A stretch of DNA of 64,000 nucleotides from Thinopyrum elongatum. Its lineage: Eukaryota > Streptophyta > Magnoliopsida > Poales > Poaceae. The DNA lies in contig CM022298.1 of NCBI GenBank assembly GCA_011799875.1, positions 728,368,135 to 728,432,134 of the forward strand, given 5' to 3'. Both the position numbers and the translations under genes were made by a program. This document shows positions 43,641 through 54,813 of the stretch, one piece after another. The stretch's first letter is position 1. The number at the start of each line of letters is the position of its first letter. Below the pieces are notes generated by a model. That model worked only from the letters and a program-made list of their open reading frames with translations, was not told the origin of the DNA and did not search any database.

Positions 43641-44652
43641 CACTTGGGAGAACACTAACTACTTGATATTTTTGTGAGAGATCACCCTAATAAAAAGCGA
43701 CTACTGCGCAATCAAGAAGGGTGCATCATAAGGGATAAACATCTCAGGCAATTTATAATTAGCATGATATGGTATAGCCCTTTCTGACGGAGAAGTCTTT
43801 CATTTCTTCGTCTTCGGCATTCGCGTCGGTTTTCACCTTCGCGAAGATTGCCACCACCTTGTTGATGCACTAGATAATATTGCTATCTCTATAGCTAACA
43901 AAATAAGTGCATTACACAAGGTTGACACGCAGGTCATTTAAAGTGACAATCATATGGCTCCAGCCATCATGCCGAATCATGACACGCAGGTCATGTTTAA
44001 TCAATTTACATCATATAGTCATCTCATACATAATCAAATTATTATGAGCACTGCTATACCACATCATATGCACATGCAAACCCTCCTGCAAAACCAAGTT
44101 TAGACGTCTCTAATCGGTTCATGCAAGAACTTGTTTTTCGTGGCTTCTAAGGTTTTGAAACAAACCGAAGCTACCAACGTCCATCATCAAGTATGATAAT
44201 TCCAGTTGCTAGATTAAATTGCTGGGTTGATGAAACACGAGATAATAAAATCTCGAGCCCCATACTAAACTTCGTCATACGCATGACCCCCGTGCAGATC
44301 ATATCTGCATTGCCCTTTCATCTGCGAAACATCCATCTTTCTTTAACTACGATGGAACCCAAAGAACTGTTAGCACTTCGTTGATCTATCAATCAGCATA
44401 CTCAGGAGCAGCATGAGAGGATCGCGGATTGCCAGAACTTCATGAGATTCCACCATGCCGTCAAGATCAGGACTACGCAAATTCAGGGGACGCAACAGGA
44501 ACGTCGGGTAACAGATTTCATCTGCTACCCGCACAAATAATTTTCAGTAATAGAACTCATCTACTACCTAATTATATTGTGCAACACCCATACATCTCTA
44601 TGTATCCTAGATCGCAACCTGCATCTATGCATAGCACGGCTCATGATGCCAC
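43641..44652 (-). other. Leader and primer-binding region of Copia element 2
   Basis: This follows the 5' LTR in the reading direction. On the minus strand the LTR end is followed by TGGCATCATGAGCC, a degenerate initiator-methionine tRNA primer site. The leader keeps the conserved block found in elements 1 and 3, including GATAGCAATATTATC and AATCTTCGCGAAGGTG near 43820-43896. It is far better conserved than pol. Confidence 0.65.
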
Positions 44653-46796
44653 TGTAGGGTAACGCAGCAGAAAACAAAAATTTTCCGACCTACGCACCAG
44701 CCCAGGACCACTATGGAGACTGCATACAAGGTTTGATCTGTTTCGTTCCTGACTCGTAGCGCAGCGGAAGTAGAGTCAATGATGATTGGTGGTGCAGATC
44801 CCCGTAGCTAGGATTTACAACCTCCCAACCGCGAGGATGTATACCCTCATCTGCTCCTCGGACAGCCCTCCGGGAGGCGGTCGAATAGTCCCCCGGACGG
44901 TGTCACGGACAGCCCTTCGGGAGGACCTTCAAAACTCGAACGGTCACTCGGACAACCCTTCGAGAGGACCTTTGAAACTCGGACGGCCACATGGACAGCC
45001 CTTCGGGAGGCACTCTCGAACTAAGACCGAAACAACGATCTCTCTACAGAGTTGCACACATACGGTGTCATCTATCCGGCAGGGCTTCGCCGTCCAGAAC
45101 TAGTTCCTGCCGGAACCCAGACAGCCTTTCGGCTCTACGAAACTATTTCGCTGGGAGGGAGAGAGAAGCCAGATAACATCAGATGGCATGAGTATGTGAG
45201 AATGGATGATGGTTTGGGCAGCCCGCTCACCTCCTTTTATAGGAAAACCAAGGGGTAGGATGGGTATTCAAAATACCAAACTACCCCCACTTTATGTCAC
45301 ACATAAAGGGCATGGAAGGGAAAAGGGAGTGCCATGTGGAGCTCCATGGAGCTCCACCATCTTGGCCAGCCACCCTCCTTGGGGCCCCCCCATGAGGGGC
45401 TCCCTTATCCCCTCTCCTTCTAGAAGGCCTTTTGGAAATATCCCAATAGGTGGTTTTTCATAAATATCCCAAAAAGCACTTTCACTATTCACGATGACAT
45501 TTTTCAGCGTCCGTTCGAACTAAAAATATTTATGTGGGCTTAGAACATTTCCAGTACTCACTAAAAAAAATTTCAACGCGTTCCAGAACAATTCTGGATT
45601 AGTGATTTCATCTGCGAAAAGCATCTGAAGTGGTTCCGGCAGCTCCGGAACATTTCCGGTTTTCATCCCCGAAAATTCCAGAAAGTTCCCAGAATGATTC
45701 TGGCACCGTTCAAGAATTATCAGGCGTATGCCAAAACCAATTTTACTTTATGGTATCCTCTGAAATAACTTTTTAGTTTCACCAGAACTCATCCGGTGAC
45801 CTCTTTCTTCGGAACTTTTCCGCTGTCTCCGAAAAACTTTTTCCAGAAATTTTCTCTCAGACTCCCTGTCTAGTATTCAGCAGATAGGTGACCCTGAAGC
45901 GTGTGACCCTATAGGTTCGGTGAAGTGTAGACATGACCCGGAACCCCTTCCGAGCAATGATCAACATCGGAGCCGTGGACACCCATATTGACCCCTATAC
46001 CCACACGAATGAATATTCGAGTGAACCTCCAGTTGCCGTGTGCTATTCCTGTTTCTTCGTGATATGTTATGAATACCCGAGGAGAGACATGTTGGCTTCC
46101 CTGTGGATCAACTCCTTGTCCACTATGCCAGTTACCTCGTTACCGGTATTTTTCTCTTTTCTCGTTCCGTGTTCCGGCATCCCCATGATCAAATCACCTT
46201 GTGTCTGGCTAGACGTTGATGGATACCGTAACACCGAGAGGGCCCGGAGATATCTCTCCATCGACGGAGGAGCAAATCCCAATCTTGAGCTATCAAGTCA
46301 CTTGACATACTTTTACATGAACCTGTAAGCCGCCGTAATAGCCACCCATTTACGGATGACGTTTAACAAACCCCAAAGTTCATGAAGCAAGCATGAAGAA
46401 ACTCGATACTCTCATGGTCTAAGGAATTATGCAAACATTAACTTCCTGTGTTATTAACCATTAACTTGTGACGAATGAATCTCATAGCATAACATCAATT
46501 CGGGTCAATTCAACACAAATGTTCTGCTAACATTGTGCCCTCAAAGTTGCTGGCAAATACGTGCCCATGATCAGGAAAACAGAACCATCATGCAACACTT
46601 GAGCTAGTCTTAGAGGCCAGACTAGGAATACATTTTACCGTTTATTATCCCACACGTGCATATGAGTCTTCCTCCAAGCCTCGTTTTATTTGCAGACTCG
46701 AGAACCATAGCAGTTATAGCATGGAACATAAACCTAATTATGAACAGGGAGATAATCAATAACATTTATTATTGCCTCTAGGGCATATCTCCTACA
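44653..46796 (-). repeat. 5' LTR of Copia element 2
   Basis: 2144 bp, nearly the same length as its partner at 37224-39368. The TATA motif on the minus strand is at about 45233-45242. Confidence 0.9.
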
Positions 46797-47083
46797 GAAA
46801 CATCCGGTCTTGTACATAGCATGGCATACATAATAGAACCAACTACCGAGACATATGGAACATCATTCATTTGTACTCGCTCATAGAGAATCCGAGGACA
46901 CTGATTCTTGCAAAGCACTGTGCCAGGTGACATGGGGAGTATTCCTTTCTTGGAGTTCTCCATGTTGAACCTTTTCAACACCTTGTCAATGTACGTGGTT
47001 TGGCTAAGCGCTATCAGGCGTTTTGATCTATCTCTATAGATTCTGATGCCCAATACATATGCCGCTTCGCCCAAGTCTGTCAT
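46797..47083 (-). pseudogene. Copia element 1: C-terminal part of reverse transcriptase
   Basis: The minus-strand frame (MTDLGEAAYVLGI, then LSQTTYIDKVLKRFNM and SIMYAMLCTRPDVS) is the Copia reverse transcriptase thumb and connection region. The frame runs a few codons into the LTR of element 2, where it is cut at the GAAAC site. It is offset from the preceding RT frame by a frameshift. Confidence 0.85.
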
Positions 47084-47619
47084 TGAAAACTCTTTTTCAA
47101 TGATTCTTTTATCTCGTTAAGAAAATTCACGTCATTTCCAATCAACAATATGTCATCCACATACAAGATTAGAAATGCTTTTGTGCTCCCACTAAACTTC
47201 TTGTAAACACAAGATTCTTCGTCATTCCTGATGAAGCCAAACTCTTTGACCACTTCATCAAAACGAATGTTCCAGCTCCTTGACGCTTGCTTCAGACCAT
47301 AAATGGCTTTCTGAAGTTTGCATACCTTTCCAACATCCTCATGAATGGCAAAACCTTCTCGCTGTATCATGTATACATCCTCTTTGAGGTTTTCATTTAG
47401 GAAAGCCGTTTTGACATCCATCTGCCATATTTCATAATCAAAATAAGCAGAAATTGCTAGTAATATCTGAACAGACCTAAGCATAGCTACGGGCGAGAAA
47501 GTCTCATCGTAGTCCACTCCTGGAACTTGCGTGAACCCTTTCGCGACAAGTCTAGCTTTGTGGATAGTAATGTTACCATCCGCGTCCGTCTTTCTTTTGA
47601 AAATCCATTTACCAACCAA
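47080..47619 (-). pseudogene. Copia element 1: reverse transcriptase core
   Basis: The 179-codon frame contains the Copia RT motifs ARLVAKGFTQVPGVDY, QMDVKTAFLNENL with the first catalytic Asp (residue 68) and ILYVDDILLIG with the YVDD pair (residues 153-156). YGLKQASRSWN is also present. The enzyme would copy element RNA into cDNA. The frame starts after a one-base shift relative to the upstream integrase frame (overlap at 47609-47619) and ends at a stop before the thumb. Confidence 0.9.
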
Positions 47620-49579
47620 TCGGCTTTAAGCCTTCTGGAAGTTCTTCCAAGTTCCAAACTTGGTTTTCGTACATGGATTCCATTTCGGATCTCATGGCCT
47701 TGTGCCATTCCTTTAAGCTGGGCCCCGCCATCGCTTCCTTGTAGTGCGCAGGTTCATCGTCTTCAAGAATGAAGATTTCATTATGAAACCACTCAGGTGG
47801 CTGGATAGCCCTACCTGATCTGCGCGGTTCAGTTACAACATTGTCTGAAGTTTCCGCATCACATGCGACAACTTCCGGCTCGGTTGTAGGGATAATTTGC
47901 GGAATTACTTCCGGTTCCTTAGCCATATCAACGGTTGTCGAAGATTCACTAATCTCATTAAGTTGTACTGTCCTCCCACTCACTTCTTTAGCGAGAAACT
48001 CTTTCTCGAGAAAGATTCCGGTTTTTGCGACAAACACTTTGCCCTCGGAGGGTAGGTAGAAGGAATACCCAATTGTTTCTTTTGGATAACCTACAAAGTT
48101 ACATTTGTCTGATCTGGGATCGAGTTTGGTAGGTTGTAAACGTTTTACATGTGCCTCACATCCCCAAATTTTGAGATGCGACAAACTGGGTTTCTTCCCA
48201 TTCCACATCTCAAGTGGTGTCGTCTTAATAGACTTAGACGGTGCTTTGTTTAGTGTGTGAGCAGCAGTTTCTAGTGCGTGACCCCAAAAAGACATCGGAA
48301 GATCTGTAAGAGACATCATCGACCTTACCATGTCCAACAAGGTTCGGTTACGTCGTTCCGATACTCCGTTTCTCTGTGGAGTTCCGGGAGGCGTAAGCTG
48401 TGAAACGATTCCACGGTCACTCAGATGTTGGCCAAACTCATGACTAAGATATTCGCCTCCGCGATCAGACCACAGAAACTTAATCTTTTTGTCACGATGA
48501 TTTTCTACCTCATTCTGAAATTCTTTGAACTTTTCAAAGGTTTTCGACTTATGCTTCATCAAGTAGATATAGCCATACCGACTTAAATCATCAGTAAAAG
48601 TCACGAAGTAAAAATACCCACCCCGTGCGGCCGTGTTCATTGGACCACATACATCACTATGTATTATTTCCAATAATTCACCCACCCGTTCAGGATGACC
48701 CGTGAACGGCGTCTTGGTCATTTTCCCCATCAGACAAGCTTCACATGTGTCGAATGATTCAAAATCAAAGGATGGCAAAACTCCATTTGACTGGAGTTTT
48801 TGCATGCGTTTCTTTCCGATGTGGCCAAGTCGACAGTGCCACAAGTAAGTGGTGGTGGTATCAGCCTTCTTAAAGCATTTAGCATTCACGTTAAAGACAT
48901 CATTTCCACATTCAAGATTCAGTACGAAAAGGCCCCCAACAATGGGTGCAAATCCATAAAACATATCCTTACAATAAAGTGAACAACCATTGTTCTCAGA
49001 CTTGTACAAATACCCATCGTGCACTAAATATGATCCGGAGATAATGTTTCTATACAATGCCGGAACAAAATAATAGTTACTAAGTTCCAAAATAAATCCC
49101 GAAGGGAGATGTAGAGGCATAATGCCGACGGCTTGAGCGGCAATCCCAGCGCCGTTCCCGACCCGCATCATGACCTCATTCTTTGCCAGCCTACGCACCT
49201 TCTGAAGTCCCTGTATCGAGTTGCAAATGTGAGCAACCGATCCGGTATCAAATACCCAAGACTTAGAATTTTCGCTGGCAAGCAAAACGTCAATGACATT
49301 AACCTGTATAACAATTATACCTTTTCCGGTTTTCCCGGACTTCTTATCTTCTAGATACTTCTTGCAGTTTCTCTTCCAGTGTCCTGTGCCCTTGCAGTAG
49401 AAGCACTCAGTTCCATCCTTGGCTCCGCCCTTAGATTTGCTTTGGGAGCCGGTCTTACCGGCGCCTTTGCCCTTCTTTGGCTTGCCTTTCTTTTTGAAAC
49501 TGGCGGTTTTATTCACAAGCAACACTTGCTTGCGATTTTTCCGCAGTCCTCCTTCTGTGTTTTTCAGCATGGTGAGCAC
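47609..49579 (-). pseudogene. Copia element 1: gag C-terminus, protease, integrase
   Basis: The 656-codon frame contains, in order: a CCHC knuckle CFYCKGTGHWKRNC (residues 59-72), the aspartic protease site WVFDTGS (Asp 111), the zinc-binding GAG-pre-integrase domain with LWHCRLGHIG (about 247-256) and CEACLMGK (279-286), and the integrase core with Asp 309 (SDVCGP), Asp 372 (SDRGGEY) and Glu 408 (NGVSERRN). A linker follows to KPIGW. All catalytic residues are intact. The frame begins at an internal ATG after a one-base insertion in an A run (49591-49596) relative to gag, and stops one frameshift before reverse transcriptase. Confidence 0.92.
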
Positions 49580-50148
49580 CTCTTCCGGTGTTTTTTCTCC
49601 ATCCCTGTCATGTTGTAGTTCATGACAAAACCGTCGTAAGACAGGGGGAGTGAAGAAAGCAACATGTCCATCATATGGACAGGTGGAAGTGGAAATGCCA
49701 GGGTTTTAAGCCTTTCAGCATAGCTGATCATTTTGACCACGTGCTCGCCAACTGAACTACCCTCAGCCACCTTGCATTCCATCAAAGCCTTCATGATATC
49801 AAATCGTTCAGACTTTGCGGATTCCTTGTACAGAGCATCCAACTCCCGGATCATATCACGGGGTTTGTGGAATTCAAAACATTTTTGAAGCTCTGGACTC
49901 ATGCAAGCTAGCATGAGGCACTGCACTAAGTTGTGATCATCATCCTTAGTGGCCTAGACATTTTGTTCATCTACCGGGGCCTCTGCCACCGGTTTAGCTG
50001 GAAAATCATTTTCAAGCACATACAATTTCTTAGCGCTCCTGAGGACAATCCTCAGGATGCAGACCTAGTTCGCATAGTTTTTCCCAGTCGCAGCTAACTT
50101 CTCTTTCTGTAACATCAGGCCTAAGTTGAACGCGGTGTTGCGAGCCAT
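49564..50148 (-). pseudogene. Copia element 1: gag
   Basis: The ATG at 50148 opens MARNTAFNLGLML, followed by an LQKEKL-type capsid start. Two TAG codons interrupt the frame (50067-50065 and 49956-49954). The first stands where a Trp is expected in this motif, so it fits a G-to-A change in TGG. From 49926 the frame is open through LMLACMSPELQKCFEF and YAERLKTLAFPLPP, typical of the Copia UBN2/gag domain that builds the virus-like particle. It loses frame with the CCHC/pol part in the A run near 49591. Confidence 0.8.
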
Positions 50149-50510
50149 TTGATCTACAACGGAAAACACAAGTTTCACTTAGACTTTGTTTATAATGAAA
50201 ATGCATTAGTGAATAAACAATTTTATTCTAAAGTGCGCTCCCACTCAAATCAATATCTCTCAAAATTGATTATGAGTGATTCAAGATCCAAATATCAATT
50301 CAACGTCATAGAATCATCATCTCATGAACGTCAAGACAACCAAGTGATCTCGCTGCGAGGTCTGACCTCACCCGCCTTACATTTCTCCAATCGTTCGTAC
50401 CCATGCAACCATGGCGCACCCCGAAAGGATAGATGCTGTGACGGTGCTGCACTTGGGAGAACACTAACTACTTGATATTTTTAGTGAGAGATCACCCGAA
50501 TAAAAAGCAA

Positions 50511-50696
50511 CTACCGCGCAATCAAGAAGGGTGCATCAAGAGGGATAAACATCTCAGGCAATTCATAATAGCATGATATGGTATAGCCTCTTCTGACGGA
50601 GAAGTCAAGTATTTCTTCGTCTTCGGCATTCGCGTCGGTGTCCACCTTCGCGAAGATTGCAACCACCTTGTCGATGCACAAGATAATATTGCTATC
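50511..50696 (-). other. Conserved open stretch without ATG in the Copia leader
   Basis: A 61-codon stretch ending in TAG reads as ordinary protein (CIDKVVAIFAKVDTDANAED, then RRGYTISCYYELPE) upstream of gag. Related stretches in elements 2 and 3 preserve DTDANAEDEE-like and GYTISC peptide text. It has no in-frame start codon, so if translated it would need splicing or a non-AUG start. It could instead be a degraded gag duplicate. Confidence 0.4.
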
Positions 50697-51447
50697 TCCA
50701 TAGCAGATAAAATAAATTCATTACATAAGGTTGACACGCAGGTCATTAAAGTGCAATCATACGGCTCCAGCCATCATGCCGAATCATGACACGCAAGTCA
50801 TGTTAATTACATCATATAGTCATCTCATACATAATCGAATTAATATGAGACTTGCTATACCACATCACATGCAAACCATCGTGCAAAACCAAGTTAGACG
50901 CCTCTAATCGGTTTATGCAAAATTTTATTTTACGTGGCTTCTAAGGTTTTGATTCAAACCGCAGCTACCAATGTTTATCATCAAGTATGATTATTCAAGT
51001 TGCTAGATTAACTTTCCAGGGTGTATGAAACACGAGATAATAAAATCTTCAGCCCCATACTAAACTCCGCCATACGCATGACCCCTGTGCAGATCATATC
51101 TGCATTACCCTTTCGTCTGCGAAACATCCATCTTTCTTTTACTATGGTGGAACCCAAAGAACTGTTAGCACTTCATTGATCTGTCAATCAGCATACTCAG
51201 GAGCAGCATGAAAGGATCACGGATTGCCAGAACTTTGTGAGATTCCATCATGTCGTCAAGATCAGGACTACGCAAATTCAGGGGAAGCAACAGGAACACT
51301 GGGTGACAGATTTCATCTGCTACCCGCATAAATAATTTTCAGCAATAGATCTTATCTATTACATAATTATATTATGTAATACCCATACATCTCCATGTAT
51401 ACTAGATCGTAACCTGCATCTACGCATAGCACGGCTCTTGATGTCAC

Positions 51448-53487
51448 TGTAGGGGAACGCGACAGAAAATAAAAAATTTCGGTATAGCGAGCACGCCCAG
51501 GACCACTATGGTGACTGCATACAAGGTTTGATCTTATCCGTACCTACTCGAAGTGAAGCGGAAGAAGAGTCGGTGGAGATCGTCGGTGCAGATCCCCGCA
51601 GCTAGGATTTACAACCTCCCAACCGCGAGGATGTACTCCCTCGTCGGACAACCCTTCGGGAGGCGGTCGGATAGTCCCCCGGACGATGTCACGGATAGCC
51701 CTTCGGGAGGACCCTCGAACAGCCCCTCGGCCAAAAGATCAGAACTACAACCTCTCTACGGGGTTGCACACATACGGTGTCAGCTATCCGGCAGGGCTTC
51801 GCCGTCCAGAACTAGTTCCTGCCGGAACCCAGACACCCTTTCGACTCTACGAAACTATTTTGCGGGGAGGGAGAGAGAAGCCAGACAAGTCTATGGCATG
51901 TGTATGAGAGCAAGGATGAAGGATTGGGCAGCCCCGTCTCCTCCTTATATAGGAAAACCAAGGGGTAGGATGGGCATTCAAAAATACCAAAGTACCCATG
52001 AAGGAAACACTTTCCAAGGGCACAAAAGGGAAAACCAAAGGACATGTGGAGCTCCAAGGAGGAGCCCCACATGTGGCTAGCCTACCCCTAGAGGGCCCCC
52101 CAAGGGGGCTCTTATCCATCCATGTCATCCCAAAATATCTTGGGCTTCCAAAAATATCCCAAAAAGCACTTTCACTATTCATGATGACATTTTTCAGCGT
52201 CCGTTCGAACTGAAAATATTTATGTGGGATTAGAACATTTCCAGTACCCACTAAAATAATTTTCAACGTGTTCCAGAACAATTCCGGATTAGTGATTTTC
52301 ATCTGCGAAAAGCATCTGAAGCGGTTCCGGCAGCTCCGGAACATTTCCGGTTTTCATCCCGGAAAATTCCAGAACTTTCCAGAATGATTCTGGCACCCTC
52401 CAAGAATTATCAGGCATGTGCCGAAACCATTTTGACTTAATGGTATCCCCTGAAACAACTTTTTCAGTTTCACCAAAACTCATCCGGTGACCTCTTTCTT
52501 CGGAACTTTTCCGCTGTCTGCGAAAACTTTTTTCGGAAACTTTCTCTCGGACTCCCTGTATACTATTCAGCAGATAGATGACCCTTAAGCATGTGACCCT
52601 ATAGGTTCGGTGAAGTATAGACATGACCCGGAACCCCTTCCGATCAATGATCAACATCGCAGCAGTGGACACCCATATTGACCCCTATACCCACACGAAT
52701 GAATATTAGAGTGAACCTCCAGTTGTCTTGTGCTATTCCTGTTGCTTCGCGATATGTCACAAACACCCAAGGTGAGATTTATTGCATCCCCGTGGAACAA
52801 CAATTTGTCCACCATGCAAGTTACCTCGTTACCGGTCTTGTTCTCTTTTCTCGTTTCCGTGTTTCAGCATCCCTGTGATCAAATCACCTTGTGTCTGGCC
52901 AGACGATGATGGATATCGTAACACCGAGAGGGCTCGAGAATATCTCTCCATCACCGGAGGAGCAAATCCCAATCTTGAGCTATCTCGTTACTTGCCATAC
53001 TTTTCCGTGAACCTGTAAGCCGCCGTAATAGCCACCCATTTACGGATGACGTTTAACAATCCCCAAAGTTCACAAAGCAAGTACGAAGGAACTCGATACT
53101 CTCATGGTCTAAGGAATTATGCAAACATTAACTTCCCTGTGTTATAACCATTAACTTGTGACGAAGGTATCTCATAGCATAACATCAAATCGGGTCGATT
53201 CAACACAAGTGTTCTACTAACATCGTGCCCTCAAAATTGCTGGCATAGCCATGCCCATGATCAGGAAAATAGGATCATCATGCAAAACTTGAGCCAGTCA
53301 TAGAGGCTTGACTAGGAATAGATTTTACCGTTTATTATCCCACACGTGCACATGAGTTTCCCTCCAAGCCTCGTTTTATTTGCAGACTCGAGAATCATTG
53401 CAGTTATAGCATTTAACATGAACTTTCATTACAAACCAGGAGATACAAAATAACTGTTATTACTGCCTCTAGGGCTTATCTCCTATA
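51448..53487 (-). repeat. 5' LTR of Copia element 1
   Basis: 2040 bp. Minus-strand TATA motif TATATAAGG at about 51943-51951. The outer end reads CTCCTATA on the plus strand, a one-base change from the expected CTCCTACA. The inner end is followed on the minus strand by a degenerate methionine-tRNA primer site. Confidence 0.9.
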
Positions 53488-53492
53488 GTACA

Positions 53493-54098
53493 TGCCCGGC
53501 TAGGTGTACCAGCCCGGCTGCTAGGCGTGTATCTCCGGCTCCGAGTCATCCACTTGTCCATCCTCGTAGCATCCACCGCCTCTGCCTCCATCATGGATCA
53601 TCTACATCAACTGCTTGTCTACGTCGTCTTACGCTGGCTCAACCAGTTGAGACATACCGACGAACAGAGAGCGGACACCAAGCCGATCCACGCCCGACGT
53701 CCGCGGCCGGACAAGCCGAGGCGATGACGAGTCGGGGAAAGGGAGTGGCGCTGCGTTGACGCCGACACAACATGGCATGTACTTGGGGGCGGACTGCTGC
53801 TGCGGGCTGAGCTGTTGGCGGCATAGAAGTGGGGCGACCGGTATTGATCCAGCCAGGGTGGCATGTGCACGGTCAGCTGTGGCAGCGCCGCCCCGCCTCC
53901 CCGGCCCCGCCCGGCCCCTTCACCCCATCCCCGGCCACGCCCGCCGCCCCCGCCACACTTATTTTTGCCGGCCGCCCCATCCTTTGCCTTCGCTTTGAGG
54001 CGCCGAGCTTGCCATGTCGCCAAGTTGATCCTCCGGGCCTCCGTATTCTTTAGATCCTTCACCTCTGTCAGCTCCGGCAGCTCTTCGAGCAGGTCCAT
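53493..54098 (-). pseudogene. Trihelix/NAM-associated gene, 5' part
   Basis: From the ATG at 54098 the minus strand reads MDLLEELPELTEVKDLKNTE, a basic KAKAKDG segment, a Gly/Arg-rich stretch and MPPWLDQYRSPHFY. This is an N-terminal arrangement compatible with the gene whose DNA-binding and C-terminal domains lie at 34544-33448. The long frame extends upstream to 54533, beyond the Harbinger end at 54414, so I take the internal ATG. The coding was split by Copia element 1. Confidence 0.45.
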
Positions 54099-54414
54099 GC
54101 GGCGGCGGAAGTGAAAAGGGCGGGAATTGGGGTGGAGAGTGGTGGCGATCGGAGCGGAGAGGGTGGAGAAAGATGGAGGTTTTGGTGCAGAAAACAGTGC
54201 GAACCACTGTTTTGGGTGGGTTGGGGATGTCGGAGTCCTACATGACGGATGTCCAGACTCCCGCAAAGCCCCTCTGGTTTGCTTCCAGCTTGCAGGATTT
54301 CGGACAACCGGACTGGTCCGCGGACCAATGGGGTACCACGTTGGATGGCAAATTGCGTCCGGACCGCTCGGTCCGGATGGTTGCGGGCGGTTTGACGGTC
54401 CATTGGAGATACCC

Positions 54415-54417
54415 TTA
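54415..54417. other. TTA target duplication, right
   Basis: Matches 33127-33129. Confidence 0.7.
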
Positions 54418-54813
54418 CCCTTTACTAAAAAGTTTGCCATATTTATTGATTGCATAGGGCAGTTACCAATCAGAGGAGAAGCGAATTGATCTTCTTTCTT
54501 TGCATGCCAATGCGGGGTGAGATAATTGGGCAATACAATTAATAGGGGAGGAGCTGAGCAGCTAAATGCAATTAATACATGCAGTTAATTAGAAAAAAGT
54601 ATGGTTGCTCGTTGGTCAAAACTAAGCTTCAAAAATTGCTCCAACTTTATCGCCACTGCCTTGGTATAGGAGATTCAAAAATTAGGCCCTCTAAAAATAG
54701 ATGGAGGGAGTAGATATAATCCTTGTGTTCTTTACTTAATTAGCCTCTTAATTAGCCAGGTTAGTACAGGTAAGTTCAGACTTTCCTTAGCCAGTAAGAA
54801 TGTTGTTGTCAGC
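54418..54813. other. Intergenic sequence with a partial Stowaway-like end
   Basis: CTCTAAAAATAGATGGAGGG and AGTA (54690-54712) resemble a Stowaway terminus. No partner end was found within the preceding 150 bases. Nothing else is recognised. Confidence 0.35.

Larger units (their letters stand above)
37224..46796 (-). mobile_element. Copia LTR retrotransposon 2, nested, with degraded pol
   Basis: 9573 bp with LTRs at 37224-39368 and 44653-46796 and a perfect 5-bp target duplication GAAAC. The LTRs are clearly related to those of element 1 but carry more copies of the CCTTCGGGAGG block. The internal region (5.28 kb) is almost the same length as that of element 1, yet pol is degraded beyond any long frame. 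It is much more similar to element 3 than to element 1. It interrupts pol of element 1 between reverse transcriptase and RNase H. Confidence 0.9.
34550..53487 (-). mobile_element. Copia LTR retrotransposon 1 (coding type), split by nested copy
   Basis: In minus orientation it has two LTRs of about 2.03 kb (termini TGTAGGAGATA... and ...TTCCCCTACA) around a gag-pol region in Copia order (protease, integrase, reverse transcriptase, RNase H). It is flanked by GTACG (34545-34549) and GTACA (53488-53492), a 5-bp duplication with one change. Excluding the nested element it is about 9.36 kb. Two in-frame TAG codons in gag, at least three frameshifts in gag-pol and the insertion in the RT/RNase H region make it inactive. 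Confidence 0.9.
33130..54414 (-). mobile_element. PIF/Harbinger-type element (2.34 kb without insertions)
   Basis: The left end GGGCATCTCCAACG and the right end (on the opposite strand) GGGTATCTCCAATG are inverted repeats with TTA on the outside, the Harbinger signature. Removing the 18.9-kb Copia insertion at 34550-53487 leaves about 2342 bp. The only coding content is a trihelix/NAM-associated type gene on the minus strand, and no DDE transposase is present. It is therefore non-autonomous or carries only the DNA-binding partner protein. Confidence 0.75.

Noticed and set aside
53619..54533. 304-codon minus-strand frame taken as one protein
   Set aside because: Its first 145 codons extend past the Harbinger terminus at 54414. 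The internal methionine at 54098 is the more plausible start.
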